Shown here piece after piece: positions 52,850-62,686 of a stretch of 64,000 bases of DNA. The notes under the pieces are model-generated. The model saw only the letters and a program-made list of their open reading frames with translations, was not told the DNA's origin and made no database searches. Position 1 is the stretch's first letter. Each line of letters opens with the position of its first letter. The position numbers and the translations under genes are program-made. The stretch lies in assembly GCA_028345095.1 (NCBI GenBank), contig JAOMCQ010000001.1, forward strand, positions 1-64,000, written 5' to 3'. The DNA is from Candidatus Nitrosopelagicus sp. Lineage in GTDB: Archaea > Thermoproteota > Nitrososphaeria > Nitrososphaerales > Nitrosopumilaceae.

Positions 52850-55665
52850 TTCTTTATCACTTTTTTGAGATACTTTCCGGTATAACTTTTTGAAAATTTA
52901 GATACCTCCTTTGGCGTGCCTGTTATCACAACATTTCCTCCTTCATCTCCTCCTTCAGGACCTAAATCTATAATCCAGTCTGAATTTTTTATAACGTCCA
53001 TGTTATGCTCAATTACAATTACTGTATTTCCTACATTCACCAATCTATTCAAAACATCTAGTAATTTTTGAACATCTGCAAAATGTAATCCTGTAGTTGG
53101 TTCATCTAGTATGTAGAGTGTTTTGCCTGTTCCTCTTTTTGATAATTCTGATGCAAGCTTTACTCGTTGTGCCTCTCCTCCTGATAATGTGGTTGATGAT
53201 TGTCCAAGTTTTATGTATCCTAATCCCACATCTACAACTGTTTCTAATTTTTTCTTGATTGTTGGTATATTTTCAAAAAATTCTAACGCTTCTTCTACTG
53301 TCATTTGTAAAATATCTGCAATATTTTTTCCCTTGTACATAACTCCTAAAGTTTCAGAATTGTATCTTTTTCCATTACATTCATCACATTTCACATAAAC
53401 ATCTGACAAAAACTGCATTTCAATTTTTTTCACTCCATCTCCTTCACATGCAAAGCATCGTCCTACTGCAACATTAAATGAAAACTGACCTGGTGTATAA
53501 CCTCGTTCTTTTGATAATGCTGTGTTTGAAAATAATTCTCTGATTGGAGTAAATGCACCAATGTATGTTGCAGGATTTGATCTAGGTGTTCTTCCAATTG
53601 GGGATTGATCAATTGAAATTATCTTATCAATATTCTCTACTCCTGCTACATCTTTATGTTTTCCTGGAAGTCCTGAGGTTTTATAGAAATAAGATGAAAG
53701 TGTTTTAAGAAGTATGTCATTGATTAGTGTAGATTTTCCAGAACCTGAAACTCCTGTAACTGAAATTAAATATCCTAATGGAAATTCTACATCTATATTT
53801 TTTAGATTGTTTTCTTGTGCTCCTTTAACTACGATCTTTCCTTTTTGCTCTCTAATTTTTTCCTTAATTTTGATCAAATCATGATCTTTTAGATAATCTC
53901 CTGTTACTGATTTATGATTATTGAGAATTTGTTTTAATGTTCCTTCAAAGACTACACTTCCACCATGTACTCCTGCACCTGGTCCTAAATCCACAATCCA
54001 GTCTGAATTTCTGATAATTTCTTCATCATGTTCTACTACTATGACTGTATTTCCTAAATCTCTTAATTTTGATAATGTTTTGATCAATCTTGCATTATCT
54101 CTTTGATGCAAACCTATGGTAGGTTCATCTAGTACATACAAAACACCTGTTAAGTTAGAACCAATTTGTGTTGCAAGTCTAATCCTTTGAGATTCACCTC
54201 CTGAAAGAGTAGCACTAGATCTATTCAAGGAGAGATAGTTTAGTCCAACATTTCTTAAAAATTCCAACCTTTCTTTGATTTCTTTTAAAATATCTCTTGC
54301 AATGAACTGTTCTGTTTCATTTAATTCTAATTTATTAAAAAATTCATACGATGAATCTATTGAAAGATCACAAACCTCCATAATGTTTTTTGAATTAACT
54401 TTTACCGCAAGCGCTTCTGGTTTTAGCTTTTTCCCGTGACATGTCAAACATGGTGTATCTCTCATGAATTGTTTTAGCCATTCTCTTTTTGCTTCGGAAT
54501 CTGTTTCCATAAATTTACGTTGAAGATTATTCAAAACTCCTTCAAATGCATCGGTATATTCCCAAAATGAATCACTATTTTTAGATTCATATGAAAATTT
54601 CATTAAATCTTCTGAACCGTGTAATATTATTTTGATCTGTTTTGATTTTATTTGATTTATTGGAGTCATCAGATTGAATCCATATTTCTTCCCTACTGCA
54701 CGTAATTCTTGACGTCTAAATGATGAAAATCTACCACTCCATGGAACAATTGCTCCATCTAGAATTGATTTTGTTTTATCAGGTATCACTAAATCTGCAT
54801 CAAATTCCATTTTAACTCCTAGTCCATTACATTGATTACACATTCCAAATGGTGAATTAAAAGAAAATGTACGTGGTTCTAACTCTCCAACTGTAATTCC
54901 ACAATGAGGACATGCATTATTTTGTGAAAAAATCTTTTCATCTTTTTCTGATGCTACTAGAACTGAACCTTTTGCAGCTTTCAATGCTGTTTGAATTGCC
55001 TCAAAGATTCTACTCTTGTCTGATTTTGAGGCTACAATTCTATCTACTATGATTTCTATATTATGCCATTTTTGTCTATCCAGTTTTGGAAATTCATCTT
55101 CAAGTACTATCATTTCTCCATTTACTCTTGCTCTTGAATATCCATCCTTTTTCATTTGTTCAAATAATTTTTCATAAGTTCCTTTTTTTCTTTGAACTAA
55201 CGGTGCTAATACGAGAATTTTCTTTTGTCCAAAATCTTTTATGACCGAATCTGTAATTGATTCAATTGATTGTGATGATATTTTTCTTCCACAATTTGTA
55301 CAATGTGGAATTCCAATTCTAGCAAATAATAATCTCAAATAATCATAAATTTCTGTTGTTGTCCCAACTGTGGAACGTGGATTTTTACTAGTTGTTTTTT
55401 GTTGAATGGATATTGCAGGAGATAGGCCGTCTATTGAATCGACATCTGGTTTATCCATCATTTCTAAGAATTGTCTTGCGTATGATGATAGTGATTCTAC
55501 ATAACGTCTCTGTCCTTCAGCATAAATTGTATCAAATGCAAGTGTTGATTTCCCTGAACCTGATAGTCCGCTAATCACAATAATTTTGTTTTTTGGTATA
55601 TTCACGTTAATATTTTTTAAATTATGGTGACGTGCTCCTTTAACTCTTAATTCATTCTGATTCAT
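52846..55665 (-). CDS. uvrA: Excinuclease ABC subunit A
   Basis: A 939-residue damage-recognition ATPase with two ABC modules: Walker A SGLSGSGKST near residue 35 and GVSGSGKSTL near residue 640, signatures LSGGESQRIRLA and LSGGEAQRVKLA, and Walker B VLDEPTIGLH and ILDEPTTGLH. Zinc-binding Cys pairs are present (CTNCGRK, CPHCG...CNQC, CFACEGD...CDEC). The ATG at 55665 overlaps the uvrB stop by 14 bases; a TTG at 55686 is less likely. Bacterial in origin, as for other archaeal UvrABC. Confidence 0.97.
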   Translation of the reverse strand: MNQNELRVKGARHHNLKNINVNIPKNKIIVISGLSGSGKSTLAFDTIYAEGQRRYVESLSSYARQFLEMMDKPDVDSIDGLSPAISIQQKTTSKNPRSTVGTTTEIYDYLRLLFARIGIPHCTNCGRKISSQSIESITDSVIKDFGQKKILVLAPLVQRKKGTYEKLFEQMKKDGYSRARVNGEMIVLEDEFPKLDRQKWHNIEIIVDRIVASKSDKSRIFEAIQTALKAAKGSVLVASEKDEKIFSQNNACPHCGITVGELEPRTFSFNSPFGMCNQCNGLGVKMEFDADLVIPDKTKSILDGAIVPWSGRFSSFRRQELRAVGKKYGFNLMTPINQIKSKQIKIILHGSEDLMKFSYESKNSDSFWEYTDAFEGVLNNLQRKFMETDSEAKREWLKQFMRDTPCLTCHGKKLKPEALAVKVNSKNIMEVCDLSIDSSYEFFNKLELNETEQFIARDILKEIKERLEFLRNVGLNYLSLNRSSATLSGGESQRIRLATQIGSNLTGVLYVLDEPTIGLHQRDNARLIKTLSKLRDLGNTVIVVEHDEEIIRNSDWIVDLGPGAGVHGGSVVFEGTLKQILNNHKSVTGDYLKDHDLIKIKEKIREQKGKIVVKGAQENNLKNIDVEFPLGYLISVTGVSGSGKSTLINDILLKTLSSYFYKTSGLPGKHKDVAGVENIDKIISIDQSPIGRTPRSNPATYIGAFTPIRELFSNTALSKERGYTPGQFSFNVAVGRCFACEGDGVKKIEMQFLSDVYVKCDECNGKRYNSETLGVMYKGKNIADILQMTVEEALEFFENIPTIKKKLETVVDVGLGYIKLGQSSTTLSGGEAQRVKLASELSKRGTGKTLYILDEPTTGLHFADVQKLLDVLNRLVNVGNTVIVIEHNMDVIKNSDWIIDLGPEGGDEGGNVVITGTPKEVSKFSKSYTGKYLKKVIKK

Positions 55666-57592
55666 CTTTTTGTAACTCCTTTTCAATTCTTTTTATTTTA
55701 TCTCTACATCTTATTGCATTCTCGAAGTCTAAATCTTCGGCAAATACTTTCATTTGTGTTTCAACTTCAATTTTTTGTTTACCTAAATCTGTCTTTGATT
55801 TATTTTTTATTTCATCTAATTCTATTTCTTGTTCTGGTATTGATTTGATAATTGTTTTAGGTATTATCTCATGTGTTTCATTATACTTCATCTGTTTTTG
55901 ACGTCTTCGCTCTGTTTCAGAAATTGCTGATTTCATTGATCTAGTAACATTGTCTGCATACATGATCACCTTTCCTTCTACATTTCTTGCGGCTCTTCCA
56001 CATGTTTGAATCAGGCTAGTATCATTTCGTAAAAATCCTTCCTTATCTGCATCCAATATTGCTACAAGTGAAACCTCTGGAATATCTAGTCCTTCTCGTA
56101 GTAAGTTTATGCCTACTAGCACATCAAATTCACCTAATCTCAATTGTCTGATTAACTCTGTTCTTTGCAGTCCTTCAATTTCAGAATGAAGGTATCTTAC
56201 CCTTACTTCTTTTTTAGACAAATATTCTGCCAAATCTTCTGCCATTCTCTTAGTTAGTGTAGTTACCAGTGTTCGCTCATTCTTTTTCACTCTAATTGCA
56301 ACTTCATTAATTAAATCATCCATTTGACCTTGTGATTTTCTAATTTCAACATTTGGTTCGATTAATCCTGTAGGTCTTACCAGTTGTTCTACGATTTGTT
56401 TTGATCTTTTCTTTTCATAATCTCCTGGTGTTGCAGATACAAAAATTACATCTTTGAGTTTCTTTTCAAACTCTTCAAATTTTAATGGTCTATTATCGAA
56501 TGCACTAGGCAATCTAAATCCATAATCTATCAATGATTTTTTTCTAGAAAAATCACCTTTGTACATACCATGTAATTGTGGAAGTGTAACATGAGATTCA
56601 TCGATTACTAGTAAGAATTCTTTTCCAAAAAAATCTAATAGACAAAATGCGGGTTCACCTGGATTTCTTCCATCAAAATGTCTAGAATAGTTTTCAATAC
56701 CTGAGCAGTATCCTAGTTCTTCAATCATTTCTAAATCGTATTTTGTGCGCATCTCCAATCTTTGTTTTTCTAATTCAGGTAAGGTGCTTAGCGTTTTTTT
56801 TAATTCACTTTTAATTGATTTTATTGCCATATCTCGAATATCTTTTGCAATTAGATAGTGCTTCGCTGGAAAAATTTTGAATATCTCTACATCTTTTTTT
56901 TCATCCAATGAAACATTATCTAAAATTGATATTTTTTCAATTTCATCACCAAACAATGAAATACGTATTACATCTTGTGAATATGCTGGTATGATATCTA
57001 ATGTATCACCTTTGACTCTAAAATTTCCAGGTATTAGTTCTACATCATTTCTTTCATATCTTGCGTTGATTAATTTTTTAATTATTTCTGTTCGTGATAT
57101 TTTTTCATTTTTATTTAATGTAATTGCCATGTCTTCCCATTCTTTTGGGGAACCAAGTGAATAGATGCATGATACGGTTGAAATTATGATTGTTGGTTCT
57201 CCTGAAAGAAGCATCGCAGTAGCTTCTAGTCTTAATTTTTCAATTTTTTCATTAATTTGTGTATCTTTTTCAATGTATGTGTCTGTTTGAGGTAGATAAC
57301 TTTCAGGTTGATAATAATCGTAATAGCTCACAAAGTATCCAACATTATTTTTTGGGAAAAATTGTTTTAATTCTGAATAAAGTTGGGCTGCCAATGTTTT
57401 GTTATGTGATATGATTAATGCATTTTTTCCAGTATTTGCTATTACATTTGCCACTGTGAATGTTTTACCACTTCCTGTTACCCCCAATAATGTCTGATTC
57501 ATTTTGGTTTTGGAGCCTTTTACGAGTTTATCGATTGCTTGTGGCTGATCTCCTGTGGGTAGAAATTCTGAATTTATCTCAAATTTTTGCAA
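55652..57592 (-). CDS. uvrB: Excinuclease ABC subunit B
   Basis: A 646-residue helicase-like protein: PTGDQPQAIDKLV at the start, Walker A GVTGSGKT, the beta-hairpin YYDYYQPESYLPQTD, DESHVTLPQLHGM, TATPGDYE-like SATPGDYE and the motif VI region QTCGRAARN. A C-terminal UVR motif (FAEDLDFENAIRCRDKI) binds UvrC. UvrB verifies damage before UvrC cuts. TTG start. First gene of the uvrB-uvrA-uvrC operon, with overlapping genes throughout. Confidence 0.97.
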   Translation of the reverse strand: MQKFEINSEFLPTGDQPQAIDKLVKGSKTKMNQTLLGVTGSGKTFTVANVIANTGKNALIISHNKTLAAQLYSELKQFFPKNNVGYFVSYYDYYQPESYLPQTDTYIEKDTQINEKIEKLRLEATAMLLSGEPTIIISTVSCIYSLGSPKEWEDMAITLNKNEKISRTEIIKKLINARYERNDVELIPGNFRVKGDTLDIIPAYSQDVIRISLFGDEIEKISILDNVSLDEKKDVEIFKIFPAKHYLIAKDIRDMAIKSIKSELKKTLSTLPELEKQRLEMRTKYDLEMIEELGYCSGIENYSRHFDGRNPGEPAFCLLDFFGKEFLLVIDESHVTLPQLHGMYKGDFSRKKSLIDYGFRLPSAFDNRPLKFEEFEKKLKDVIFVSATPGDYEKKRSKQIVEQLVRPTGLIEPNVEIRKSQGQMDDLINEVAIRVKKNERTLVTTLTKRMAEDLAEYLSKKEVRVRYLHSEIEGLQRTELIRQLRLGEFDVLVGINLLREGLDIPEVSLVAILDADKEGFLRNDTSLIQTCGRAARNVEGKVIMYADNVTRSMKSAISETERRRQKQMKYNETHEIIPKTIIKSIPEQEIELDEIKNKSKTDLGKQKIEVETQMKVFAEDLDFENAIRCRDKIKRIEKELQKDESE

Positions 57593-57637
57593 TAGTTAAT
57601 GTTATTCTGAAGAAAAAATATAGCTAACGATGGAAAT

Positions 57638-58501
57638 TCAGCAAACTGCTTCTCTAACTGTCTGTCCTGAGAAGTTTTTATCAAACCATTCCTTGTATTT
57701 TGGTTCATTATCATATCTATCTTGGTAATGTTGTAAGTCTTTTTTAGGATCTGGGAATCCCGGAATCTTTGTTTCTTTATTTCCAACTTGTGGTAATAAT
57801 ACCTGTTCTATTGTCTGTCCTGAGAAGTTTTTATCAAACCATTCCTTGTATTTTGGTTCATTATCATATCTATCTTGGTAATGTTGCAATTCTTTTCCTG
57901 GTGCGGGGAATCCGGGAACTTTGGTAGATGAAACTAATAATTCGGTGTCTTGACATGTAATTCTTTTTTCTATTTCTGGATTTGATGAAAATAAATCTGA
58001 ACTGCTTCCCATATATGCCGCTCCCCCACCAATAATTATTACTGCAATAACTCCAATGATAATTCCTACTAGTTTTCCTTTACCTGATTTTTTTGTATTA
58101 GTACGATCCGTTTCGACATGCTCAATAAATTTTTCTTCTATTGAGATTTCTTTTGAAGCTAATTCTTCTTTTTTTGGTTCTGGCTTTCTTGTTTCTATGG
58201 TTGGTTTTATGTATGGATTTCCTGATGTAGCTTTAACTTCTGTAATTTTAAATGATGATTCTGTTGTTTTTCGAATTCTTGGAAAATTAGTTTGTTGTCT
58301 TTCTGATGTTTTCATTTTACTTGTCATTTGTCTATGTCTTGGTGTCAAATACTGCTCAACTAATGCGTCTACATATTTCCTATCCTGCATTGAAATCATA
58401 CTTCTTTTTTGAAATGATTCAATAATCTGTTTCAATCTGTCAGGATTACCTTTTCCTGTTTCAAGGAGTTTTAATGCATCATCGATAGTTGAATCTGACA
58501 T
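57638..58501 (-). CDS. Membrane protein with two near-identical extracellular repeat domains
   Basis: A 287-residue protein: a helical cytoplasmic region at about 1-55 (DDALKLLETGKGNPDRLKQII, MQDRKYVDALVEQYL), a basic/acidic linker, one membrane helix at about 143-164 (IIIGVIAVIIIGGGAAYM), and two extracellular units of 51 residues beginning near 194 and 245, each with PGFP.P.K.LQHYQDRYDNEP and KYKEWFDKNFSGQT. The membrane topology follows the positive-inside rule. The N-terminal domain may sense or bind a partner. The repeat type is seen in thaumarchaeal surface proteins; function unknown. ATG start. Confidence 0.78.
   Translation of the reverse strand: MSDSTIDDALKLLETGKGNPDRLKQIIESFQKRSMISMQDRKYVDALVEQYLTPRHRQMTSKMKTSERQQTNFPRIRKTTESSFKITEVKATSGNPYIKPTIETRKPEPKKEELASKEISIEEKFIEHVETDRTNTKKSGKGKLVGIIIGVIAVIIIGGGAAYMGSSSDLFSSNPEIEKRITCQDTELLVSSTKVPGFPAPGKELQHYQDRYDNEPKYKEWFDKNFSGQTIEQVLLPQVGNKETKIPGFPDPKKDLQHYQDRYDNEPKYKEWFDKNFSGQTVREAVC
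57659..57886. repeat. 75-bp identical direct repeats, 153-bp period
   Basis: Bases 57659-57733 and 57812-57886 are identical over 75 bases, at a spacing of 153 bases (51 codons). They encode the two copies of the LQHYQDRYDNEP...FSGQ unit in the membrane protein. Identity at synonymous sites means a recent duplication or gene conversion within the gene. Confidence 0.92.
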
Positions 58502-58545
58502 GTACTTAATCCTGTATTGAAATGTTTATAAAAATTGGTACTGAT

Positions 58546-59178
58546 TTACCATTCTTCATCTGTTTTTAAGACTGGTTTACCATCATTTACTCCAAATCCC
58601 ATGATCTCCAATGTGTCTCGCGCTGTTTTTGAGTTCTTATTTAAAATATTCTCTGCTAACCTACTTCTTTCTTCTATACTCATATTTTGTCCAATTTTGT
58701 ACTTCCCATTAATTTCGTTTGGTATAATTTTGATCACTGCTACTGCTCTCAGAACTTCCATATTTTCATTCATGAGGTCATACTTTCCTTCTGGTTGGTA
58801 TTTTTTCATTAATTCATTTAATGCGAGAACCTTTTCTTTTACATCATTAATTATAATTGCCTTTCCTTTTATCACGACACTGATGTATAATGTATCTGCT
58901 AATGATGCATCCTTAGGATCAAAAAAATATGATGGTAAGAATTCCAAATTTCTGTCAACTTCGAATCCTACTTTTGAATCCTGTCTAATATTATCTAATT
59001 TCTCTCCTTTTGTATGAGAATGCATGTATATCGAATCATTAATGAAAACAAAATTCATAGGAATGATTTGTGGGTATCCATTTTTGTCTATACTTGAAAT
59101 TCTACCTGTATGTTCGTTATTTAGAAATTGAATAATTTTATCTCTAGATTTGATAACTAGTTTGCCTAATAGTTGCAT
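58546..59178 (-). CDS. Pyridoxamine-phosphate-oxidase-like split-barrel flavoprotein
   Basis: A 210-residue protein: HTGRISSIDKNGYPQIIPMNF near residue 22, IYMHSHTKGEKLDNI, KVGFEVDR and YISVVIKGKAIIIND. This is the FMN/F420-binding split barrel. The HSHTKGEKL stretch matches the NimA-like group. In organisms with F420 some members use F420H2; whether this one does is unknown. ATG start, 27 bases downstream of the LLM oxidoreductase gene on the same strand, so co-transcription is possible. Confidence 0.8.
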   Translation of the reverse strand: MQLLGKLVIKSRDKIIQFLNNEHTGRISSIDKNGYPQIIPMNFVFINDSIYMHSHTKGEKLDNIRQDSKVGFEVDRNLEFLPSYFFDPKDASLADTLYISVVIKGKAIIINDVKEKVLALNELMKKYQPEGKYDLMNENMEVLRAVAVIKIIPNEINGKYKIGQNMSIEERSRLAENILNKNSKTARDTLEIMGFGVNDGKPVLKTDEEW

Positions 59179-59205
59179 GTGTTTAGAAATTTCTTGTTAG
59201 TTAAA

Positions 59206-60291
59206 TTATTTTTCTTGATCTTTGAAATATGGAATTACTTTATTTGCAAATTGATCAATAGAACCGAAGTAATTTGAGCCCCAGAATCTGATTACAAAGT
59301 GATTTACTCCTGCTTTAACAAATCTTTCAAATATCTCAATTACATCATCTGGAGTTCCTACTCCTGTTGATGATCTTGCAATTTTATCTGGAATAGTTGT
59401 TGCAGCTTCTCTCATCTTTACAATCCAATCCTGATTTGACATTGAATATTCTGTAAAGTATTTCTTAAAATCAAATCCTTCTACCTCTTCTAATCCGTGA
59501 ACTCTGAGAATTTCTGGTTTAAACAGACTAACTTTTACTGCTTCTTTCATCTTTGCCCATGATGTTTCTGCATCATCGGAAAAGTATACGTCGATATCAA
59601 GTGCCATTTGGAAATCTTGTTTGTCCTCTTCAGTTCTTTCATTTTTATTCATTGAATCTATAATTTGATCTTTGTGGTCTTCAAATAATTCTGGTGTGTA
59701 TCCAATTGGTAACCATCCGTCTCCGTATTTACCTGTCATTGCGAGCGTACGTTTTCCACCTGATGCCATGTAAATTGGAACATGTGGTTGTCTTATTGAT
59801 TTTGCTTGTAGACATGCTTCTGTTAATTGATAATATTTTCCTTCCCAAGTTTTTCTATTGTCTGGGTCTGAATCATAAAGTTGTTTTATGACTTGTAATT
59901 GTTCTTCAAACTTTGATACTGGTTTATCAAATGGAATGTTAAATTCTTTGAGATTTTGTGCTTCTCCTGCTCCGATTCCTAGTGTTCCTCTTCCTTTTGA
60001 TAATCTATCTAATGTTATTGATGCTAAGGCAATGTTAGATGGATGTCTTCTTAATGCATCTGTCACACATGTTCCCAATTCTACATTATTTGTCACTGCT
60101 GCAATTCCTGCAAGCATCACCCATGGATCATTTACAATTGCATTACTCCATTGTGGAACATTTGAGTGATCCATATACCAAATGGAATGATATCCTGTTT
60201 TGTCAGCAAGACTACATGCTGTTAAAATTTGATCTTCTGTTAATCCTAATCTTGCTACATTTAATCCATTTTGAATTCCAAATTTGAGCAT
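59206..60291 (-). CDS. LLM-class (luciferase-like) F420-dependent oxidoreductase
   Basis: A protein of about 361 residues with a luciferase-like barrel: KFGIQNGLNVARLGLTEDQI, WYMDHSNVPQWSNAI, LGTCVTDALRRHPSNIA near residue 70, RGTLGIGAGEAQN, VPIYMASGGKRTLAMTGKYGDGWLPIG. The GIGAGEAQN...GYDGW-like motifs are those of F420-dependent dehydrogenases or reductases such as Mer. The ATG at 60291 is preferred: a TATA-like sequence lies about 30 bases upstream (near 60322), too close to the TTG at 60309. Substrate unknown. Confidence 0.83.
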   Translation of the reverse strand: MLKFGIQNGLNVARLGLTEDQILTACSLADKTGYHSIWYMDHSNVPQWSNAIVNDPWVMLAGIAAVTNNVELGTCVTDALRRHPSNIALASITLDRLSKGRGTLGIGAGEAQNLKEFNIPFDKPVSKFEEQLQVIKQLYDSDPDNRKTWEGKYYQLTEACLQAKSIRQPHVPIYMASGGKRTLAMTGKYGDGWLPIGYTPELFEDHKDQIIDSMNKNERTEEDKQDFQMALDIDVYFSDDAETSWAKMKEAVKVSLFKPEILRVHGLEEVEGFDFKKYFTEYSMSNQDWIVKMREAATTIPDKIARSSTGVGTPDDVIEIFERFVKAGVNHFVIRFWGSNYFGSIDQFANKVIPYFKDQEK

Positions 60292-60380
60292 TTTCCTAAA
60301 TCTACTCAAAAATGGCTGTTAATAAAGCATAGCGATTTTCACTGTCACAAGTGAATAAAATATAAAAAAGAAATAATGGT

Positions 60381-61325
60381 TTAGAGATTTCCTGCTTTAA
60401 TATCGTTAAGACATTTAACAACATCTTCTTTCAAAATTGGAATTGGATTTGGGTCTAAATGACCTTTGTCTGTCATTACAACATCTGCAGCTTGATCAAC
60501 ATCTGCTTTGAGTTCTAATTTATCAAATCCCATTTTCTCGATAATTTCTTTGAATCTGTCATAAAATATCGATTTGTTATGCTTGTGGGCAACTGTAGTA
60601 CAAGATGATAATGAGTAACCATGTGGTACTCCTTCATTTGAAAAGACATATGATAATGCATGTCCTAATGTCGTTGAACAGTTTCCGAAGCCCATTCCTG
60701 ATAACATGGAACCATATGGATAATTCTCTGGTTTGTCATTCATAATTGCATCATACAATACATCAAATGCTTGTTTACACAATGTTTTGGTGAGATCATT
60801 TCCAAGTTTACTATCGTAACCTTCTGTTGCTTGTGCGCATGCATCACATACTGAACTTTTGATAACTTGTTCTGGTGTTCCATTCATAAAATATGAGTCA
60901 ATTACTGCTCTATCTGCAAGGAATTTGTCCTCTCTGAGCAATTTCTTTTTTCCATCAAACTTTAGAACACAATATGTTGTCATTTCTGCTCCTGTTCCAA
61001 ATGTTGTAGGAATTAGAATTTTTTCTACATTCATTTCTGAAGCAGCATATTTTACAACATCCATTGAACTTCCTCCACCCAATCCAATCATTGCACTAAT
61101 GTTTTTAGATTTGTATTCTTCAATTACCTCTTTAACCATTTCAATTGATGGTTCTGGTTGAACTTTGTCATACAATAAGTAATCTTGTATTCCCATTCTT
61201 GCTAACCATTTATCAGATAATTCTGGAGGGACCGTTGTTACTACCAAAGCATTTTTTGGATATTCAGCTTGTGATAATGCATCTTCACCAAATTGAATTA
61301 CTTTGGGAATTCTCACTGTATCCAT
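60381..61325 (-). CDS. Iron-type alcohol dehydrogenase, likely malonic/succinic semialdehyde reductase
   Basis: A 314-residue Fe-ADH: nucleotide-binding GLGGGSSMDVVKYAA near residue 78, IPTTFGTGAEMT, and metal ligands Asp in SVCDACAQATEGY, His in LGHALSYVF and His in GVPHGYSL. In Nitrosopumilus an iron-dependent alcohol dehydrogenase reduces malonic and succinic semialdehyde in the 3-hydroxypropionate/4-hydroxybutyrate cycle. I infer this gene is its homologue from family, length and organism. ATG start, stand-alone gene. Confidence 0.75.
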   Translation of the reverse strand: MDTVRIPKVIQFGEDALSQAEYPKNALVVTTVPPELSDKWLARMGIQDYLLYDKVQPEPSIEMVKEVIEEYKSKNISAMIGLGGGSSMDVVKYAASEMNVEKILIPTTFGTGAEMTTYCVLKFDGKKKLLREDKFLADRAVIDSYFMNGTPEQVIKSSVCDACAQATEGYDSKLGNDLTKTLCKQAFDVLYDAIMNDKPENYPYGSMLSGMGFGNCSTTLGHALSYVFSNEGVPHGYSLSSCTTVAHKHNKSIFYDRFKEIIEKMGFDKLELKADVDQAADVVMTDKGHLDPNPIPILKEDVVKCLNDIKAGNL

Positions 61326-61402
61326 ATTTTATGTACAATAACTATTCTTTTTATACCTTCCAATATCAAAAACTTAAGTTATTTTCATCTTATCATAATT
61401 AA

Positions 61403-62686
61403 TTGATCAAAAATCCTTCAAAATTACCTCTTAATACTAATTCTCGTGCTATTCTCACAATATTGAATGAGGGCCTTGAATCATCGATATCATCAACATA
61501 TCTAAAAAAATACATTTTGAAAAACAAAATTCAAGTATCATCATCTTTGGTAAATCTAAAAAATTATAATCGCATATTTTTGATTGCTATTGGTAAATCT
61601 GCTGGCGCCATGGCAGAATATGTTTCAAAAAAAATAAATTTCAACAATGGAATTGTTATAGTGCCAAAAGGTATTGAACCAAAATTAAAGAAATCTATTT
61701 TTAAAATAATTAGATCTGGTCATCCAATTCCAAATCAAAATAGTTTTAATGCTGGTAAAAAATTAATATCGTTTCTAAACGAAACCACAAAAAATGATTT
61801 TGTGATATTTTTGATATCTGGAGGAGGTTCGGCATTGTCTGTTTTTCCTGATTCCATATCTTTAAGAGATAAGATACTTGTAAACGAAATATTACTCCGA
61901 TCAGGTGCTAACATTAACCAAATTGCATGTATTCGTAAGCATTTATCATTAATCAAAGGCGGTCGTTTAATTCAAAATATGAATTGCGATGGTATATCAT
62001 TTCTTGTCTCTGATGTAATTGGAGATGATATTGGGTCTATCTCTTCAGGTATAACTTATTGTGATAAATCTTCTTTTCAAGATGCCCTGAAAATAATTAA
62101 AAAATTTTCTCTTGAACGTAAACTTCCGAATTCTGTGATATCTGTTTTAAAATCAGGTTCAGATGGGAAAATTTTAGAGACACCAAAAAAACCTATGATT
62201 AAAAATATTGTAATCTTGAATAATTCTATGTGTCTTTTGAAAATGAAATCTAAATCTGATAAATTAGGATACAAGACCAATGTAATTTCAAATATTACTG
62301 GTAACCTTAATCAAGTTACAAAACTAATTGCATCCGCCGCAGTTAATTCAAAAAGTAATTGTATAGTCTTTGGTGGAGAACCTACTGTTAATGTGATTGG
62401 ACATGGAAAAGGTGGACGTAATCAAGAATTAGTACTACGTTTATATGAAAAATTGAAACATAAGAAATATAATTTTACAATTGCATCAATTGGAACTGAT
62501 GGAATTGACGGAAATACAAAATTTGCAGGTTCTTTATTCTCTACTGATTATGAATATGATGGAATACCATATTTAAAAAATAATGACTCGTCATCTTTTT
62601 TTAAAAAATTTGGCGGATTAATTAAAACTGGTATTACTCAAAGTAATGTAAATGATATTGGTGTTATTATTAGACATATCCCGTAG
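61403..62686 (+). CDS. Glycerate 2-kinase (GckA/MOFRL family)
   Basis: A 427-residue kinase. The N-terminal domain has LIAIGKSAGAMAEYVSKKI near residue 65 and FLISGGGSALSVFP near residue 135, with KHLSLIKGGRL. The C-terminal MOFRL domain holds FGGEPTVNVIGHGKGGRNQEL and SIGTDGIDGNTKFAG. It phosphorylates glycerate to 2-phosphoglycerate, feeding lower glycolysis or gluconeogenesis. TTG start. Its end overlaps the convergent RNase H-like gene by 17 bases. Confidence 0.92.
   Translation: MIKNPSKLPLNTNSRAILTILNEGLESSISSTYLKKYILKNKIQVSSSLVNLKNYNRIFLIAIGKSAGAMAEYVSKKINFNNGIVIVPKGIEPKLKKSIFKIIRSGHPIPNQNSFNAGKKLISFLNETTKNDFVIFLISGGGSALSVFPDSISLRDKILVNEILLRSGANINQIACIRKHLSLIKGGRLIQNMNCDGISFLVSDVIGDDIGSISSGITYCDKSSFQDALKIIKKFSLERKLPNSVISVLKSGSDGKILETPKKPMIKNIVILNNSMCLLKMKSKSDKLGYKTNVISNITGNLNQVTKLIASAAVNSKSNCIVFGGEPTVNVIGHGKGGRNQELVLRLYEKLKHKKYNFTIASIGTDGIDGNTKFAGSLFSTDYEYDGIPYLKNNDSSSFFKKFGGLIKTGITQSNVNDIGVIIRHIP

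Noticed and set aside
52846-57592. uvrBAC operon considered as a recent bacterial insertion
   Set aside because: Composition and codon use look like the flanks and there are no mobile-element remains; transfer from bacteria is likely but old.
57574-57786. 70-codon minus-strand frame after uvrB
   Set aside because: It is an alternative frame through the repeat-containing membrane protein gene, which has a signal of real domains and repeats.
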